A stretch of 64,000 nucleotides of DNA from Mantis religiosa. Lineage: Eukaryota; Arthropoda; Insecta; Mantodea; Mantidae. Positions 13,375-24,294 of the stretch are shown one piece after another. Position 1 is the first letter of the stretch. Every line of letters starts with the position of its first letter. The notes under the pieces are model-generated. The model was given only the letters and a program-made list of their open reading frames with translations, did no database searches and was not told where the DNA came from. The stretch spans positions 47,279,715-47,343,714 of the forward strand of contig CM060951.1 in NCBI GenBank assembly GCA_030765055.1, given 5' to 3'. A program made the translations under genes and the position numbers.

Positions 13375-14793
13375 TAGGGAGCAGATTTATAGGCACTAAA
13401 AATGTGTGAAATAGGCAGGCAAAAAGACACTAAAAATGGGCAAAAGTGGCACCTAAATAGGCACTAAAAATTTGCTAAGTAAACACTTAAATTTTAGTAA
13501 AATAGCTCCTAAAATGCACTATAACAAAATGACAATCATCGCACATATGCTGCAACAAATTCGCCAAACGCATACTATTTTGCGGTGCCCTAGGCCAAAT
13601 AGTCTAAATTTATTCCAAATTTCATAAACGGCTCCACAGCAAGTTAAAATTACAGATATTGTGGTATAATTAAAATACATATAAATCCACTTCACTAAGT
13701 AGAAACCATAATGTACAGAAAGGTGTGAAGTAATTAACTACGTCAAAAAACAAACGCATGTATTTTGGGGAGGCCTTAAGGTGAAAATTGAAATATCTGA
13801 AGCTTTTGTTAGATTTGTTTCAAATTTATACCATTTATTTTTGTGATCGATCAAGAATGGAATACCAAGTTTCAGATTTTTAGTGACAATAGTTTCTGTA
13901 GAATTAACAGTTTGTGTCCAAATTAGAGGCGATTTTCAAAATCTCCCACATATTGTAATTTTAAAAATGAATGCTTGGGGTATAAGTTTCGGCACCCATT
14001 TTAACCTAATAATGATCTGTACCTATGTGACATATTTGTCTTAGCCATATCAACGAAGGGGAAAAATAATCATACCTATTTAACAATTTTTATTTTCCTA
14101 AGCATTTGCAGTAAGAAGTAAGCATTATAATCCTTTTCAGTATAAATATCAAAAACACAACAAATTTAAATGGCTACACTTAATATGCAGTAACCCTTAC
14201 AGGCATGTTTAGAATTTCGTACAGATTAATAGAAAGCTGCATCCTGTGGAACATTTTGAAGTTAGGAACTTGTAGAAAATATGGAATCTGAGAAATCTGA
14301 CGTTAAAATTATGTAACAGCAGCCACAATACAGGTATAAGGTTATTTAAATAGTCATGTGATGTTTTCTGTAGTCCGCTAGGGAAAAAAAAAACAGAAGC
14401 TTTATATTACTGAAGTATGTCTATATTAATTTTAAGACAGAAAAAGCTAAATTAGGTATTGTAAGTTTTGGACCAATTTGCACTGATGAGTCTCGTTAAT
14501 AAACTTTTTTTGTATGTCCAATGTGCAGCAGTAAGAAATTTCTCTTTCCCGAAAACTTCACGTTAAAACCAACAAACGCAAAAGCTGTTGTCAAATTACG
14601 AACAGAAGAAACCAGCTAAAAGGGCAGTTTTAGGCACTAATAAGCAGGATAGGCACAAACGTATAAAATAGGCATTTATAGGCACTATAAAACTCAGAAA
14701 TTAGGTTAATTGTAGGAAACGTGCTTATAACTTAAAAGCCTACGTTTCTGAACAAAGGAATAAAATAGGCAAATAGGACAAAATGCGCCCCTA
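13375..14793. mobile_element. hAT-like non-autonomous DNA element (1.42 kb)
   Basis: The left end TAGGGAGCAGATTT and the reverse complement of the right end TAGGGGCGCATTTT form imperfect terminal inverted repeats. The flanks ATTATCAC (13,367-13,374) and ATTATGAC (14,794-14,801) form an 8-bp target duplication with one mismatch, the length typical of hAT elements. Both ends are crowded with ATAGGCA/AGGCACTA motifs, like the subterminal transposase-binding repeats of hAT transposons. There is no open frame of note, so it would rely on a transposase made elsewhere. Confidence 0.75.
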
Positions 14794-14828
14794 ATTATGA
14801 CATACCTCTTATATATTACATTTAAGGT

Positions 14829-15070
14829 ATTTTTTTTTAATTTACGTCCGCCCCAATGTTAAGTTATATCGGACGGTGAATGAATTGGATGAAATGATGC
14901 TCTAATGAGTGCAGGGTCCATGGAGCTTAGAGTTACACGACATTCGTCTTGAAGAATAAGGGAAAACCCCGGAAAAACCTTATCTAGGTAACTCACCCTG
15001 ACCGAGATTCGAACTTGGGACCTCTTGAACGCGAGGCAGACATGCTACCGTCTACGCTACCGAGGCGGGC
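14829..15070 (-). mobile_element. SINE family 2 (reverse copy)
   Basis: Complete family-2 body and head on the minus strand, ending at GCGGGC (RC of the GCCCGCCTCGG head). The T-tract at 14,829 is the A tail of the reverse strand. It lies 28 bp from the hAT-like element's target duplication. Confidence 0.9.
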
Positions 15071-17112
15071 ACTTTTGAGGTATATCTGGAATTTTCAACA
15101 CCATTAAGTGCAACCTGAATCAATGCCAATGTTACCCATTATTGCTATGTTGAATAAAGACGAGTAACTAAGAGCATACTTTCAAAAACCACATTACTAC
15201 AAATCAGTTGAAGCTTAGAGGCGAAATAGTAGCTGCCTTTTTCTAAACAAAATTGTGCCAGTACTGATGTGCCCTAATGCTACATTCGCGGAAATGACAC
15301 GAGTTCAAAACGGGAGAGAATATGACGTTTGCCCTCGCTACTGTGCAGATAATTAGATTGGAGCTATTAACGATCGTAACACGGATGGGAAATGGTTGGC
15401 GTCTGTTAAAACGGTCAAATATAGTGATTTGTGGGGTAATTCCATTTCTGAAAAATATGCAAGCCGTTCGGATGAAAATACATCAGTGCAGGTCAAAAGA
15501 GAAATGGCAACGAACAGCTGTACGAGGTTCACGAAATGTTCGCCCATTACGCAGCTAGTTCAAGGAACACTTCATAATAAATCCAATCATATCAGTATTA
15601 TCTATTCTAAATTTTGGCCAGCAACGAGTGTTTTTTTTTTTAAACATAGATGCTTATTAAGTAACACGCAATAATGACTCTCTGCTGTACTACTGGAATT
15701 GCATGTGCATCTTCAGATTTAAGAATCAGAATTTCGGAAGGAAAACAAAAACGAATCTCTGTATTGATTGTTTATATCCATATCCAACTACTTCTAAATA
15801 TTAATAAATTTATAACACATATAGATATAAATTTAACCTTCTACATGGGGAATTTAAATGTAAGCCTTAAAAATAAACCAACACAACCTCTCGTCACTTC
15901 TGCACACGTAAATAAACAAAAGAGTCCACTTTCAAATCACAGCTGCACGCACACAATTATCGAGTGCGTGGTGTCCAGACACCCACCGACCGATCGAGGT
16001 GCTGGCTGGCTGTACAAAGCCAAAAGATTTTTGCTGCGTGCCCAACCGTTAAGGGTTTTGCCGCAGGTAAGGTATTTAATTTCGGGATTTTGTAGGATGT
16101 GATGTGGGTTTTGAGATTGAAGATTCTTGTGAGGTTACAATTTAGTACCTTCGGGTTGAAAGGACAGGATGCAATAACTTGCAACCTGGTTTTTTTAGTT
16201 TTGTTTGAGTTCGGAAAAATTTTAATGCCACACATTATTTGCATTATCTTCCTGTTTGTAGATGTACACTCCTAACGATTTAAAAATCAATTCTTGGCTC
16301 AGCAGCCTGTTGAGGTGGGAGCAAATTTTGGATCACAGCAAATGCCGGATGGGTGATTAAACCACTGCCAATATCACGGTGAAGAAGGAAATGACATGAA
16401 GTGAGTGTAGAAAAACTCGAGGATAAAATTATGCAACCCACCATCAGCCGAGGGACTGAGGAAAACCATGCCAGAAAAAAAAATATCCATCAGGTTTGTT
16501 TGAATCCGGGAACTTCCCGACTGCAAATCGTGCATGTTACACCAACTTCTCAGTTCTACTTTACTCGGACTATAATTTTTTTCTTTCGCCCTCTATCACT
16601 TTGAATATGAAAGATACATACTCGTTTTTCTTTTCTACATCATACTTCAGTTTATGTTTGCTGTTTTCCCCCTCATTCCTTGCATTTCTATAATTTATAT
16701 TATAACATTTCTGTATCCTTACAAGTAATACATTTTAATGCACTGAAACATACATTTGAAAATCACATACCGAGGGGAGTCAGTCCTTTTAAATAAAGCA
16801 GTCGCCTTTGAAGTAGTTTTCATTTTATGAAATATTGAACATCGATCTACTTACATCCTACAGCATCATCGGAATCGAAATTGGTGACGTGTGTTTAAAC
16901 TGAATGTTCCCACTTTCTGCATATATATTTACGAAAACAGGGCATAGTTATATTAACTGATATCGAATAACATTTCTCTTATCACACATACATGCGCATT
17001 TGATTTATTTGTTACCTTCTTTGACCAAATTTTGAACCAAATGTCTGCATGAATAAACGTAGAATTTTGTCTGAGAACACAAATTCAACTCTGTAACTAA
17101 GCAACATTTTTA
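15071..17112. other. Spacer with one short shared LTR-like block
   Basis: No gene is supported. The block 15,909-15,961 (CACTTTCAAA, CAGCTGCACGCA, ATTATC) recurs at 34,327-34,378. Overlapping frames at 15,322-16,244 have no domain. Confidence 0.5.
15909..15961. repeat. 53-bp block shared with 34,327-34,378
   Basis: The two blocks share CACTTTCAAA and CAGCTGCACGCA in the same order and spacing. They may be remnants of one LTR family, but no TG/CA ends or duplicated target could be fixed at either site. Confidence 0.45.
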
Positions 17113-17656
17113 CAAGAGGCGACCAAAAGTAAGTTATGTTTCAATTTACTTCCGCTATAGCGCTGCGATCGCAGTTCCGCACATATGCGCGGTATACGCT
17201 ATGTATCAAGAAGAAAGGTGCACCATTGTGAGATCGCTGTCAGCCACGTACGCCCTGTTGTGCTTGTTTACAACGTCGCTGTTGATTGCTATGTCAAAAG
17301 TTGTGTTTCTTTACGACAACGCACGACCACACACTGAACATGCGATGAAAAACATCCTACAGGGATTTGGCTGGGACGTGTTAGACCACCCCTCGTACAG
17401 CCCTGACCTCGCTCCTAGCGACTTTCATCTGATTTTGCATCTCAAATCTTTCTTTGGCAGTCAACACTTCAACAATGACGAAGAGCTGAAAGCAAATGTT
17501 TCCAACTGATTGAAGTCACAGGCGACAAACTTCTTTGAAGAAGGTATGTGGAAAAGTAGCTTAAGAGTGTAGAATTTTGTGCAAGGAATAATTTTTATGT
17601 ATCTGTACACAATTTAATTGTATTACCAAAACAGAACTTACTTTCTGGACGTGCTT
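17113..17656 (+). mobile_element. Internally deleted mariner element
   Basis: Terminal repeats: left CCAAAAGTAAGTTATGTTT, right (reverse complement) CCAGAAAGTAAGTTCTG, about 10 bp inside TA dinucleotides at 17,111 and 17,657. The interior keeps only the 3' third of a mariner transposase. At about 0.54 kb it is well below the usual 1.3 kb, so most of the N-terminal and first catalytic region has been deleted. Confidence 0.75.
17294..17509 (+). pseudogene. Mariner transposase C-terminal fragment (DD34D type)
   Basis: Encodes YDNARPHTEHAMKN followed by SYSPDLAPSDFHL. In this family the Asp of YDNARPH is the second catalytic residue and the Asp of APSDFHL the third, with 34 residues between them, which is the DD34D mariner spacing. 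The downstream FFGSQHFNNDEEL also fits mariner. The first catalytic Asp and the N-terminal helix-turn-helix domain are missing, and the frame ends early after NVSN. It cannot encode an active enzyme but could still be moved through its terminal repeats. Confidence 0.85.
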
Positions 17657-17658
17657 TA

Positions 17659-19070
17659 AACTTCATAGGCAAAAATTGAATATTCATCACTTTGTCCGGA
17701 AATTATGCCCACCATCCGAGTTCTAGTTTTTACATTCTTTTCGAAAATAAGAGCCTATGAAGTGCAATTAAGAATTCATTTATAGGGACTAGAATAAAGA
17801 TGAGAGAATATAGAGCTGTGTAAAATTTCTTCTACATCTTTACTATTTTGAGATTCACAGATTCACACAGGTTCACTCTATAAACAACATTTTTTGTATC
17901 TCGTTTCCAAGTCACTTTCTTAATTTTCCTCTCAGATTATTCTAACAAAGGCATGAAAAAATAATTTAATTTCCTCAGCATTATTCCTATTTACCTATTC
18001 CTTTACCTTTATAGCAATTACATGCAGAATTAAGTAATTTATAAATGAGGTTTAGATAACGGTGTAATGTTTTAAATAATTAGGCATCATTTTATAGGCC
18101 ATTTTACAAACAATTTAGATCAACAAAATCAGAGCCAACTATTTTACTTTATAAACGTGTTTATTATATTCCTCTTCAATCAGTGGAAACGTTTACAAGG
18201 TTTCCCTCTATTTAAGAGCCGAGCTCAAATATCCATCTGCACCATGTTTAAAATTTCTCAAATTCTCGACAATGTATTGAATTTTTCTTCCGAAACCGTC
18301 CGCATTGGCTTATTAATGCTATATTCGAAGGCACGTCTGTTTGCACTCCACCATGTTGCACAGCACCGTCCAGCGAACATTTTCCAATATACATACGCCT
18401 GCACGTATGGTTATCGACACCAAACCATTAGCAAAGTTAATAATTGTAAAATAAATGAATCGCAGTTTAAACCAGATTAAAAGCCTGCCGCTCTCCGATG
18501 CGGTCCGATTTTGGTGAAACAATGCTGCATGTACGCTCGATATATATGTCCCATAAACCAGTGCTTCTAAACTCGATGTTCACAAAAATTTGGAGGAATT
18601 ATGTGATAAATGTGGAAAGAGAGGCGGTAAAAATGCCTAGTTGCTATCACTTTCCTAACAGTGGTAGTGGTGGTGACGATGATTATCACCAATAAATTAT
18701 AATAAAGTAAAAGGTAAGACCTGAAGCTTTCCTGGCAACGAATATGCTCAAGTTATTCTCGGGAAGCAAGCCAGGTGAAAAGACGATTAGAAATCGATGT
18801 TTCGGGAGTGTGCATCTCTCCCATCATCAGGATATTTATTGAATTTTATATCCACAAGGTCAAAGAACCCTAACTACTATATTATCAAGCTATATTGATC
18901 TGTGCTTCTTAAGTCGACGGATTTCCATTTTTAAGGCCGGTTTCCAAGAGGAACTGAACTGAAATCCAGCATCACGACTAAGCGTGATCCTTTCGGAGTA
19001 AATGGCCAAAGCCTCCTTAATTCTCCGCTCCCAGAATAACTTCCCGAGAGCAACTTGAGCAAAGTAAAAG
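17659..19070. other. Spacer, nothing recognised
   Basis: AT-rich. The frames at 18,157-18,522 overlap on opposite strands and show no domain. A short motif around 18,800-18,835 (TTTCGGGAGTGTGC, CCCATCATCAGG) looks repeat-like but has no second copy here. Confidence 0.5.
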
Positions 19071-19074
19071 GTAT

Positions 19075-19672
19075 ACCGAGCGAGATGGCTCATGCGGTTT
19101 CGTCTGTGGCCCACATTCGGGAGGCCCGGGTTCGATTCCCGTGGCCGACATACCTGACCCATGGGTTATTCCGGGGGTTTTCACGGGTCGCTAGGCAAAT
19201 GTTGGATAGGTTAATTACATCCCCCGAATTTCCTGTCCGTCCATTTCATCTCTTTTATCAGTTCACATCATCTCTCATCTGGTGGTCTCTTTCAGGGTAG
19301 AAGTGTCGATGGGTGTTTCGGCGGCGCATGACAGGATGATATGCTGCGAGGAAATCTACTTCCTCCTCCAGTATGTTAGTTGCCGATCTCCACTCCTCTG
19401 CTGGGACTATTTCGGGACCGCCAGCCAGGGACCTTGGGGCCCAGCTGCTGGGCTCGTTGCCGTCCCGCAGTAGGGCAGCGTGTCCGTTGTCCTGGCCTAT
19501 CGGGGGATGTCTCAAGCCAAATAAACTATACTGTCGTGGTTCCTTGGGTCGGCTGCCCTCTGTTTACTTCGCCTCCTCCTTCCTCCCAGGGATGCCCCAC
19601 TTGGGGGCATAGGAACAAAGGGCCCAGTATGGTGGCCTACGAACCGAATCCCATCTTAATCCTAACATCTTG
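19075..19672 (+). mobile_element. SINE family 3, near full length (about 600 bp)
   Basis: The head CCGAGCGAGATGGCTCATG has a box A-like segment and a perfect box B (GGGTTCGATTCCC at about 19,128). The long body includes GGGTTATTCCGGGGG, GGTAGAAGTGTCG, GATGATATGCTG, TTGTCCTGGCC and TGTCGTGGTTCCTTGGG, ending CCGAATCCCATCTTAATCC. Other copies: 4922-5890, 37,718-37,980 and 58,497-59,037 (minus). About 600 bp is long for a SINE, so the body may be a fusion of a tRNA head with another repeat. Confidence 0.8.
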
Positions 19673-20969
19673 TATGTAAGCCATTGCTTTTTGGAATATT
19701 TCGCCTTCTATGAATTTTCAAAGGCTGTCTTTCTTCATGATTCATGGAACTATACGTGTTTTTTTTTTTTTTTTTGTTTTTTTTTATTGTGCTGTGAACC
19801 ATATTGCAGCAGCGAATTAAGGACCGTCACGGTATGTTAGTATTAAGCTAGTGCATCCCAAATAATATAGCTTTTCTGACAAACAGAATTGCACATATAC
19901 AACAATGAAATAATACATTTTGCAAACGGAGGATCCTCTTTTGCTTTTCCCTTCAGGCAGTGAGTATTATCTATCAACTCGAATCTTCTCCAGTTCATTA
20001 TGAGACGGTTAAATCTAAACCGCTTAGGAGTGGCCAAATGTTGTCAAGGTGATGTATTTTAAATACATGTTCTGAGATATAACACAAAAGTTTTGTGAAG
20101 AAATCATGAAGTTCTAGGACATTCCACAATAATACAGATAATGCTGAGAAATAACAGTTGCAAGATACTATTTAAGTTTAAGTTTTATAAACACTTGTCT
20201 ATGAGGCATTTGACTTAAGCAAGAGCAAAATGGCTGCAGAAAAGGGCCAAAAACACAAGAAACAAAGTTTTAAAGACCGTTATAGGATTCATAAACTTTG
20301 TAGTTAAACAGAATGCATAAAATTAGAAGACCAAGAAGCAAATTGAACTCAATCTGGAATGTACAGGGGCTCAGGACCCACCTAAGAAGCCCAGAAAACC
20401 GAGAAGTTGTGACAGGTTAAACTAATCCCTATTGTGGCATCTAGAGCCTATTGTGGTTCCACCAATTTGAGAGTACATTAATAGTAAACAAATGCGATAC
20501 AAATGCGGTAAAGCTTCTTTACCAAACCTCAATTGTTCAAAGGCAGTATCAAGGTCGACTGGGTTAGCCTCTTTGAATAGCCAATCTATTAGTCACGTCT
20601 GGCAGTGTTGACCATGACAGTGAAAAGTTGAAGCTAAGGTGGCTGCTTGCGTCGAAAACGATATATTGAAATGCTGCATTAATAATAGGTATCGTAAGTA
20701 TGAAGTAGGTATGACAAGATTAGTTGCGCACACTTATCTCGACCTATGGTAGATTTTTTTCAACTATTCCCCTGAGCGGTGAGGTGGGAGGATAAGGGTG
20801 ACCAGACCAAGGAGAATCTTACAAAGCTGTAACAGCAAACAAGTAAACCGAAATGAAGAGAAATAGGACAGGAAATTCTCAATAACCAGAGAAATCTCCG
20901 AAGAAGCCCATAAGTGAGGAAGTTCGATCACAAAATCGACCCACGGTTTCCAAATATTGGTCACAGACA
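19673..20969. other. Spacer with poly-T tract and one duplicated segment
   Basis: A T-tract at about 19,760-19,787 and a segment (20,533-20,785) shared with 33,193-33,398. Otherwise nothing is recognised. Confidence 0.5.
20533..20785. repeat. About 200-250-bp segment duplicated at 33,193-33,398
   Basis: Shared blocks in the same order: GTTCAAAGRCAGTA, ATCTATTAGTCA, GCAGTGTTGACCA, GATATATTGAAATGCTGC, TCTCGACCTATGG and TTCCCCTGAGCGGTGAGG. This copy has extra bases (20,570s and about 20,690-20,700) relative to the other. No terminal structure was found; the family is unknown. Confidence 0.7.
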
Positions 20970-20971
20970 TA

Positions 20972-22555
20972 CAGAGGCCAACTTAAGTGTTGGAACGTAA
21001 ACATATTTATTACTTATATCATTTTAAAGCTACGCAGAGTAATCATACGTAAATACAACTGGTACAAAATAAACTTGAGTCCTCCATTAAATATATAAAC
21101 TCATACATAGCAACTGAAACTAATTTGCACTACAAGGAGAAATAAACCGGTTACTTTACATCTGGACATAAGTATTCGAACAGAGAACAGCTAGTATTTA
21201 GTCATCATCCACTTGCTTTGAATTACTGCTGATAATTGTTTGGGCATTGTCTGCATGTGTTGCTTAGTGACTGCAGAGTCCATATTTCTCCACTCTGTTT
21301 GAAGTTCTTTCAGATGGTCCTTACTTCTGATGTGATGCTTCCTCACACACTCCTCGAGTTACTTCCAGATGTTTTCTATAGGATTTATATCTGGAGATTG
21401 GGGCGATGTCTTCAAAGTGTGAGGAGTGTTGACTTACAATTTCAGCAGTATGCTTCGGATCATTGTCTTGCTGGAAGTAATAATCATGCCCTAAGCCCAG
21501 CTTCTCTGAACTCTTTTTAAGATTGTTTACAAGAATCCTCTTGTATTCAAATTTGTCCATGATCCCATATATGAGCACCAGTTCCCCAAAGCCAGATGAA
21601 GCTATGCAGCCCCATACCATCATACTATTGCAACCATGTTTTACAGTAGCTACCATGTTCTTAGGCTCCCATTCTGTATTTGGCAGTCTCCACACTTTAA
21701 GACGTCCATCAATGTTGTATGAGCAAAATTTGCTCACGTCGGTCTAGAGAACCTTATCCCAGAATTCTGTTGATTTCACCACATACTGTTTAGCAAATTC
21801 TATACGCTTTTTCTTATTCACTTTATTAAACATATGGTTTCTTCCTAGGAACGTGGGCATTGTACCCAGTGCTATTTAAACCCCCTTCAACTGTTCTGGT
21901 GTGAACCACAGTGCCAGAATATTGCTCAAGGCATCCTCTAAGCTCAGATGCAGTGACTCTCGGATTCTGCTTCACCACTTTTATTATTTACCTCCTGTCT
22001 CTGGTGGTGAATTTAGAAGGAGCGCAATTTCTAGGTTTATTTACAACAGTATTTGTCTGTTTGAAGCGCTGAATTATGCAGACCACTATAGTTTTGCTTC
22101 TGTTAATGGTTTTGGCAATTTCAGAGAGAGATTTGTTTTGTTTGTACATATTTATCCCGATATTCCTCCCTGTCACTGTTGTCTCCTTACCTTTACGTCC
22201 CATATTACCCGTGAGTTCACAATCGGCTGAATAACTTTGAGCACACTGTCTCGAGGCATAGCATAAACACAACTACTATGTGGTAGGGGCGTTTAGGTAC
22301 GTCCAACCACCTTTCTCTCTGTTCGATTGGGTGCGTTCGAATACTTATGTCCCCCAATAAGAGGGATAATAGAAAAAAGACAGTACAGATTGTGTAATAA
22401 ATATATGCAACGTGATATTTTAAATATTGTTTCTGAGACACAAAAGGTTAATGTTTACAGGTTTAATAATTCAACGCTTCCCAATAAATATTATAGTATT
22501 TATAGTACGTGCAATGTTACATGTTATATTATTCGAATACTTTTGTCGGCCTCTG
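20972..22555 (-). mobile_element. Tc1-like DNA transposon (1.58 kb, decayed)
   Basis: The left end CAGAGGCCAACTTAAGTG and the reverse complement of the right end CAGAGGCCGACAAAAGTATT are terminal inverted repeats, with TA at 20,970-20,971 and 22,556-22,557 (the Tc1/mariner target). Each end carries a second inner motif, GGACATAAGTATTCGAAC (about 21,166 and, inverted, about 22,340-22,357), about 200 bp inside. That is the IR/DR arrangement of some Tc1 elements. The transposase is on the minus strand and is broken by frameshifts and stops. Confidence 0.88.
21197..22203 (-). pseudogene. Tc1-like transposase pseudogene
   Basis: The start is likely at 22,203 (MGRKGKETT), giving a helix-turn-helix domain with KSLSEIAKTINRSKTIV. 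After about 21,990 the frame is lost. Recognisable codons continue, with TDVSKF (first catalytic Asp; a stop replaces the preceding residue), then an open stretch from 21,737: GRLKVWRLPNTEW, MMVWGCIASSGFGEL and FQQDNDPKHTAE (second catalytic Asp). One base is missing near 21,405. The segment SPDINPIENIWK, with the catalytic Glu, follows in another frame, and the C-terminus ends near 21,197. All three catalytic positions are still encoded but not in one frame, so this is an inactive DD34E-type relic. Confidence 0.88.
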
Positions 22556-22557
22556 TA

Positions 22558-23276
22558 TTAGTATGAGCAGACAGCAGGTAGAAAAACACTAGTCGAGTGG
22601 TACATACGCTTAACGCCACTTTTATGTACGAATCAAGTCGTGTTAAAAAGTTACAAGCCTTAAAACCCCTAAAATGTTTTAAAATTTCACTACACAAACT
22701 ATATAAAAAGTGGGAACTAGTTATAGAGGTACTCTAGTTAGAGAGGTTGTTAGGCATTCCTGTAACAGCACTCGTATCAAGCTTAATGCCCCATCCTTTC
22801 CAGCTATTTACTCTCTGGCTACAACACAGCATTTATTCCAGTACGTAATTCCCTGATAGCTAAAGGGAATGCATAATCTCATAATTCCCGACATTGTTTA
22901 TCTGTTTATAGCTTACTGCATGAATGCTAACATGCATTTTTCATGTGTAATTTTAGTTACACGTTGTCATTTTGTGACCACAACTATAAACTATACGCTT
23001 CTATAAGCAAATCACAGTGTGTCCTTGAAATACACTAATGGTTGCTATTATACTTCCATGTAAGCTTCTGTGGACTGCAAAGAGCATATTCCTGTCCATA
23101 ATTAATTATATACTCACCTAAAAAGGTGTTTTACATGTTTTACAGTAAGTAAAAGACGTTTGTAATAAATGGAGCAAATGTCTCAACTTACCGCTAACAA
23201 ATCCTACAAGCCAAAGAGAAAAGTTGCAGCACTTAAAATAATAAATAGCTGCAAGCAAATGCATGCTCAGTTGGTG

Positions 23277-23318
<42 letters not shown>

Positions 23319-24015
23319 AGCAAATGACGATCAAGAGTAATGACATCGATCAGCGTGGTGGAGAGGGGAACGCACGGCAAAACTTGTTTCGGTTACTCAT
23401 GCAATTTACTTTAAAAGGTGCCAATAACTAGCAACGAGTCAAAAATGACGGATTTACGCTACATGCTGAGCAATGTTTTGCTGTGCTGTGCCAAATTTGT
23501 GTCAGCAAATATATTTATTCATTTCTCTTTATGTTCCATTACTGTTGAAAGCTAAATGAGTATTTATTAATGGATAAGAAGGTAGTACATAGCGAGGTAG
23601 CAAGCGGTAATTGTGATGCTTATATTTAGGAATTCCTGGGTTCAATACCCGTCACTGCTCACTCTGACCTTTGGTTCTTCCAGTTTCCCTGGTCGGTAGG
23701 TGAATAGTATGTTACTAATCTAGCACGAAATCCTTTCTATAATTTCAATTCTTTCCCTCTTATCTCCATATGTACTTCCAAGTTTCGGGGCGTCTAGAGG
23801 TAATGGAATGATGGCGCGGAAGCTAGCTAAGTAAAGAACTGCCCTGAATCAAAGACCGATTGTTCGTCTCGCTCTCTGGAAAGCTCCAGCTCAAGGTTGA
23901 GTCTTCTAGCATGGAACTGTTATGTGTTTTCCGTCTATCCCCCGCCTGTAGAGTACACCGTCATCCCTTTTTTAAGGGAATGATAGCCACAATACGTTTA
24001 TACACGCCACAATCC
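22558..24015. other. Spacer with poly-A tract
   Basis: AT-rich with a pure A-tract at 23,281-23,317. The region before the tract has no tRNA-like head, so a SINE is not supported. No gene is seen. Confidence 0.5.
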
Positions 24016-24245
24016 GCCCGCTTCGGTAGCGTGGGGGTAGCATGTCTGCCTCACGTTCAAGAGGTCCCGAGTTTGAATCTCGGTCAGGGTGAGTTACCTG
24101 GATAAGGTTTTTCCGGGGTTTTCCCTTATGATGGTAGACGAATGTCGGGTAACTCTAAGCGCCATGGACCCCGGACTCATTTGAGCATCATTTCACGAAT
24201 TTCATCCTTCGTCCTATATGACTTCACGTTGGACGACGTAAATTA

Positions 24246-24293
<48 letters not shown>
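24016..24293 (+). mobile_element. SINE family 2 with 46-bp poly-A tail
   Basis: Complete head (GCCCGCTTCGGTAGCG), box B GAGTTTGAATCTC and body, ending GACGTAAATTAC followed by a long pure A-tract. The long uneroded tail suggests a fairly recent insertion. Confidence 0.92.

Positions 24294-24294
<1 letters not shown>

Noticed and set aside
23281..23317. Poly-A tract as the tail of a retroposed gene
   Set aside because: No coding sequence, SINE head or target duplication was found upstream of it.
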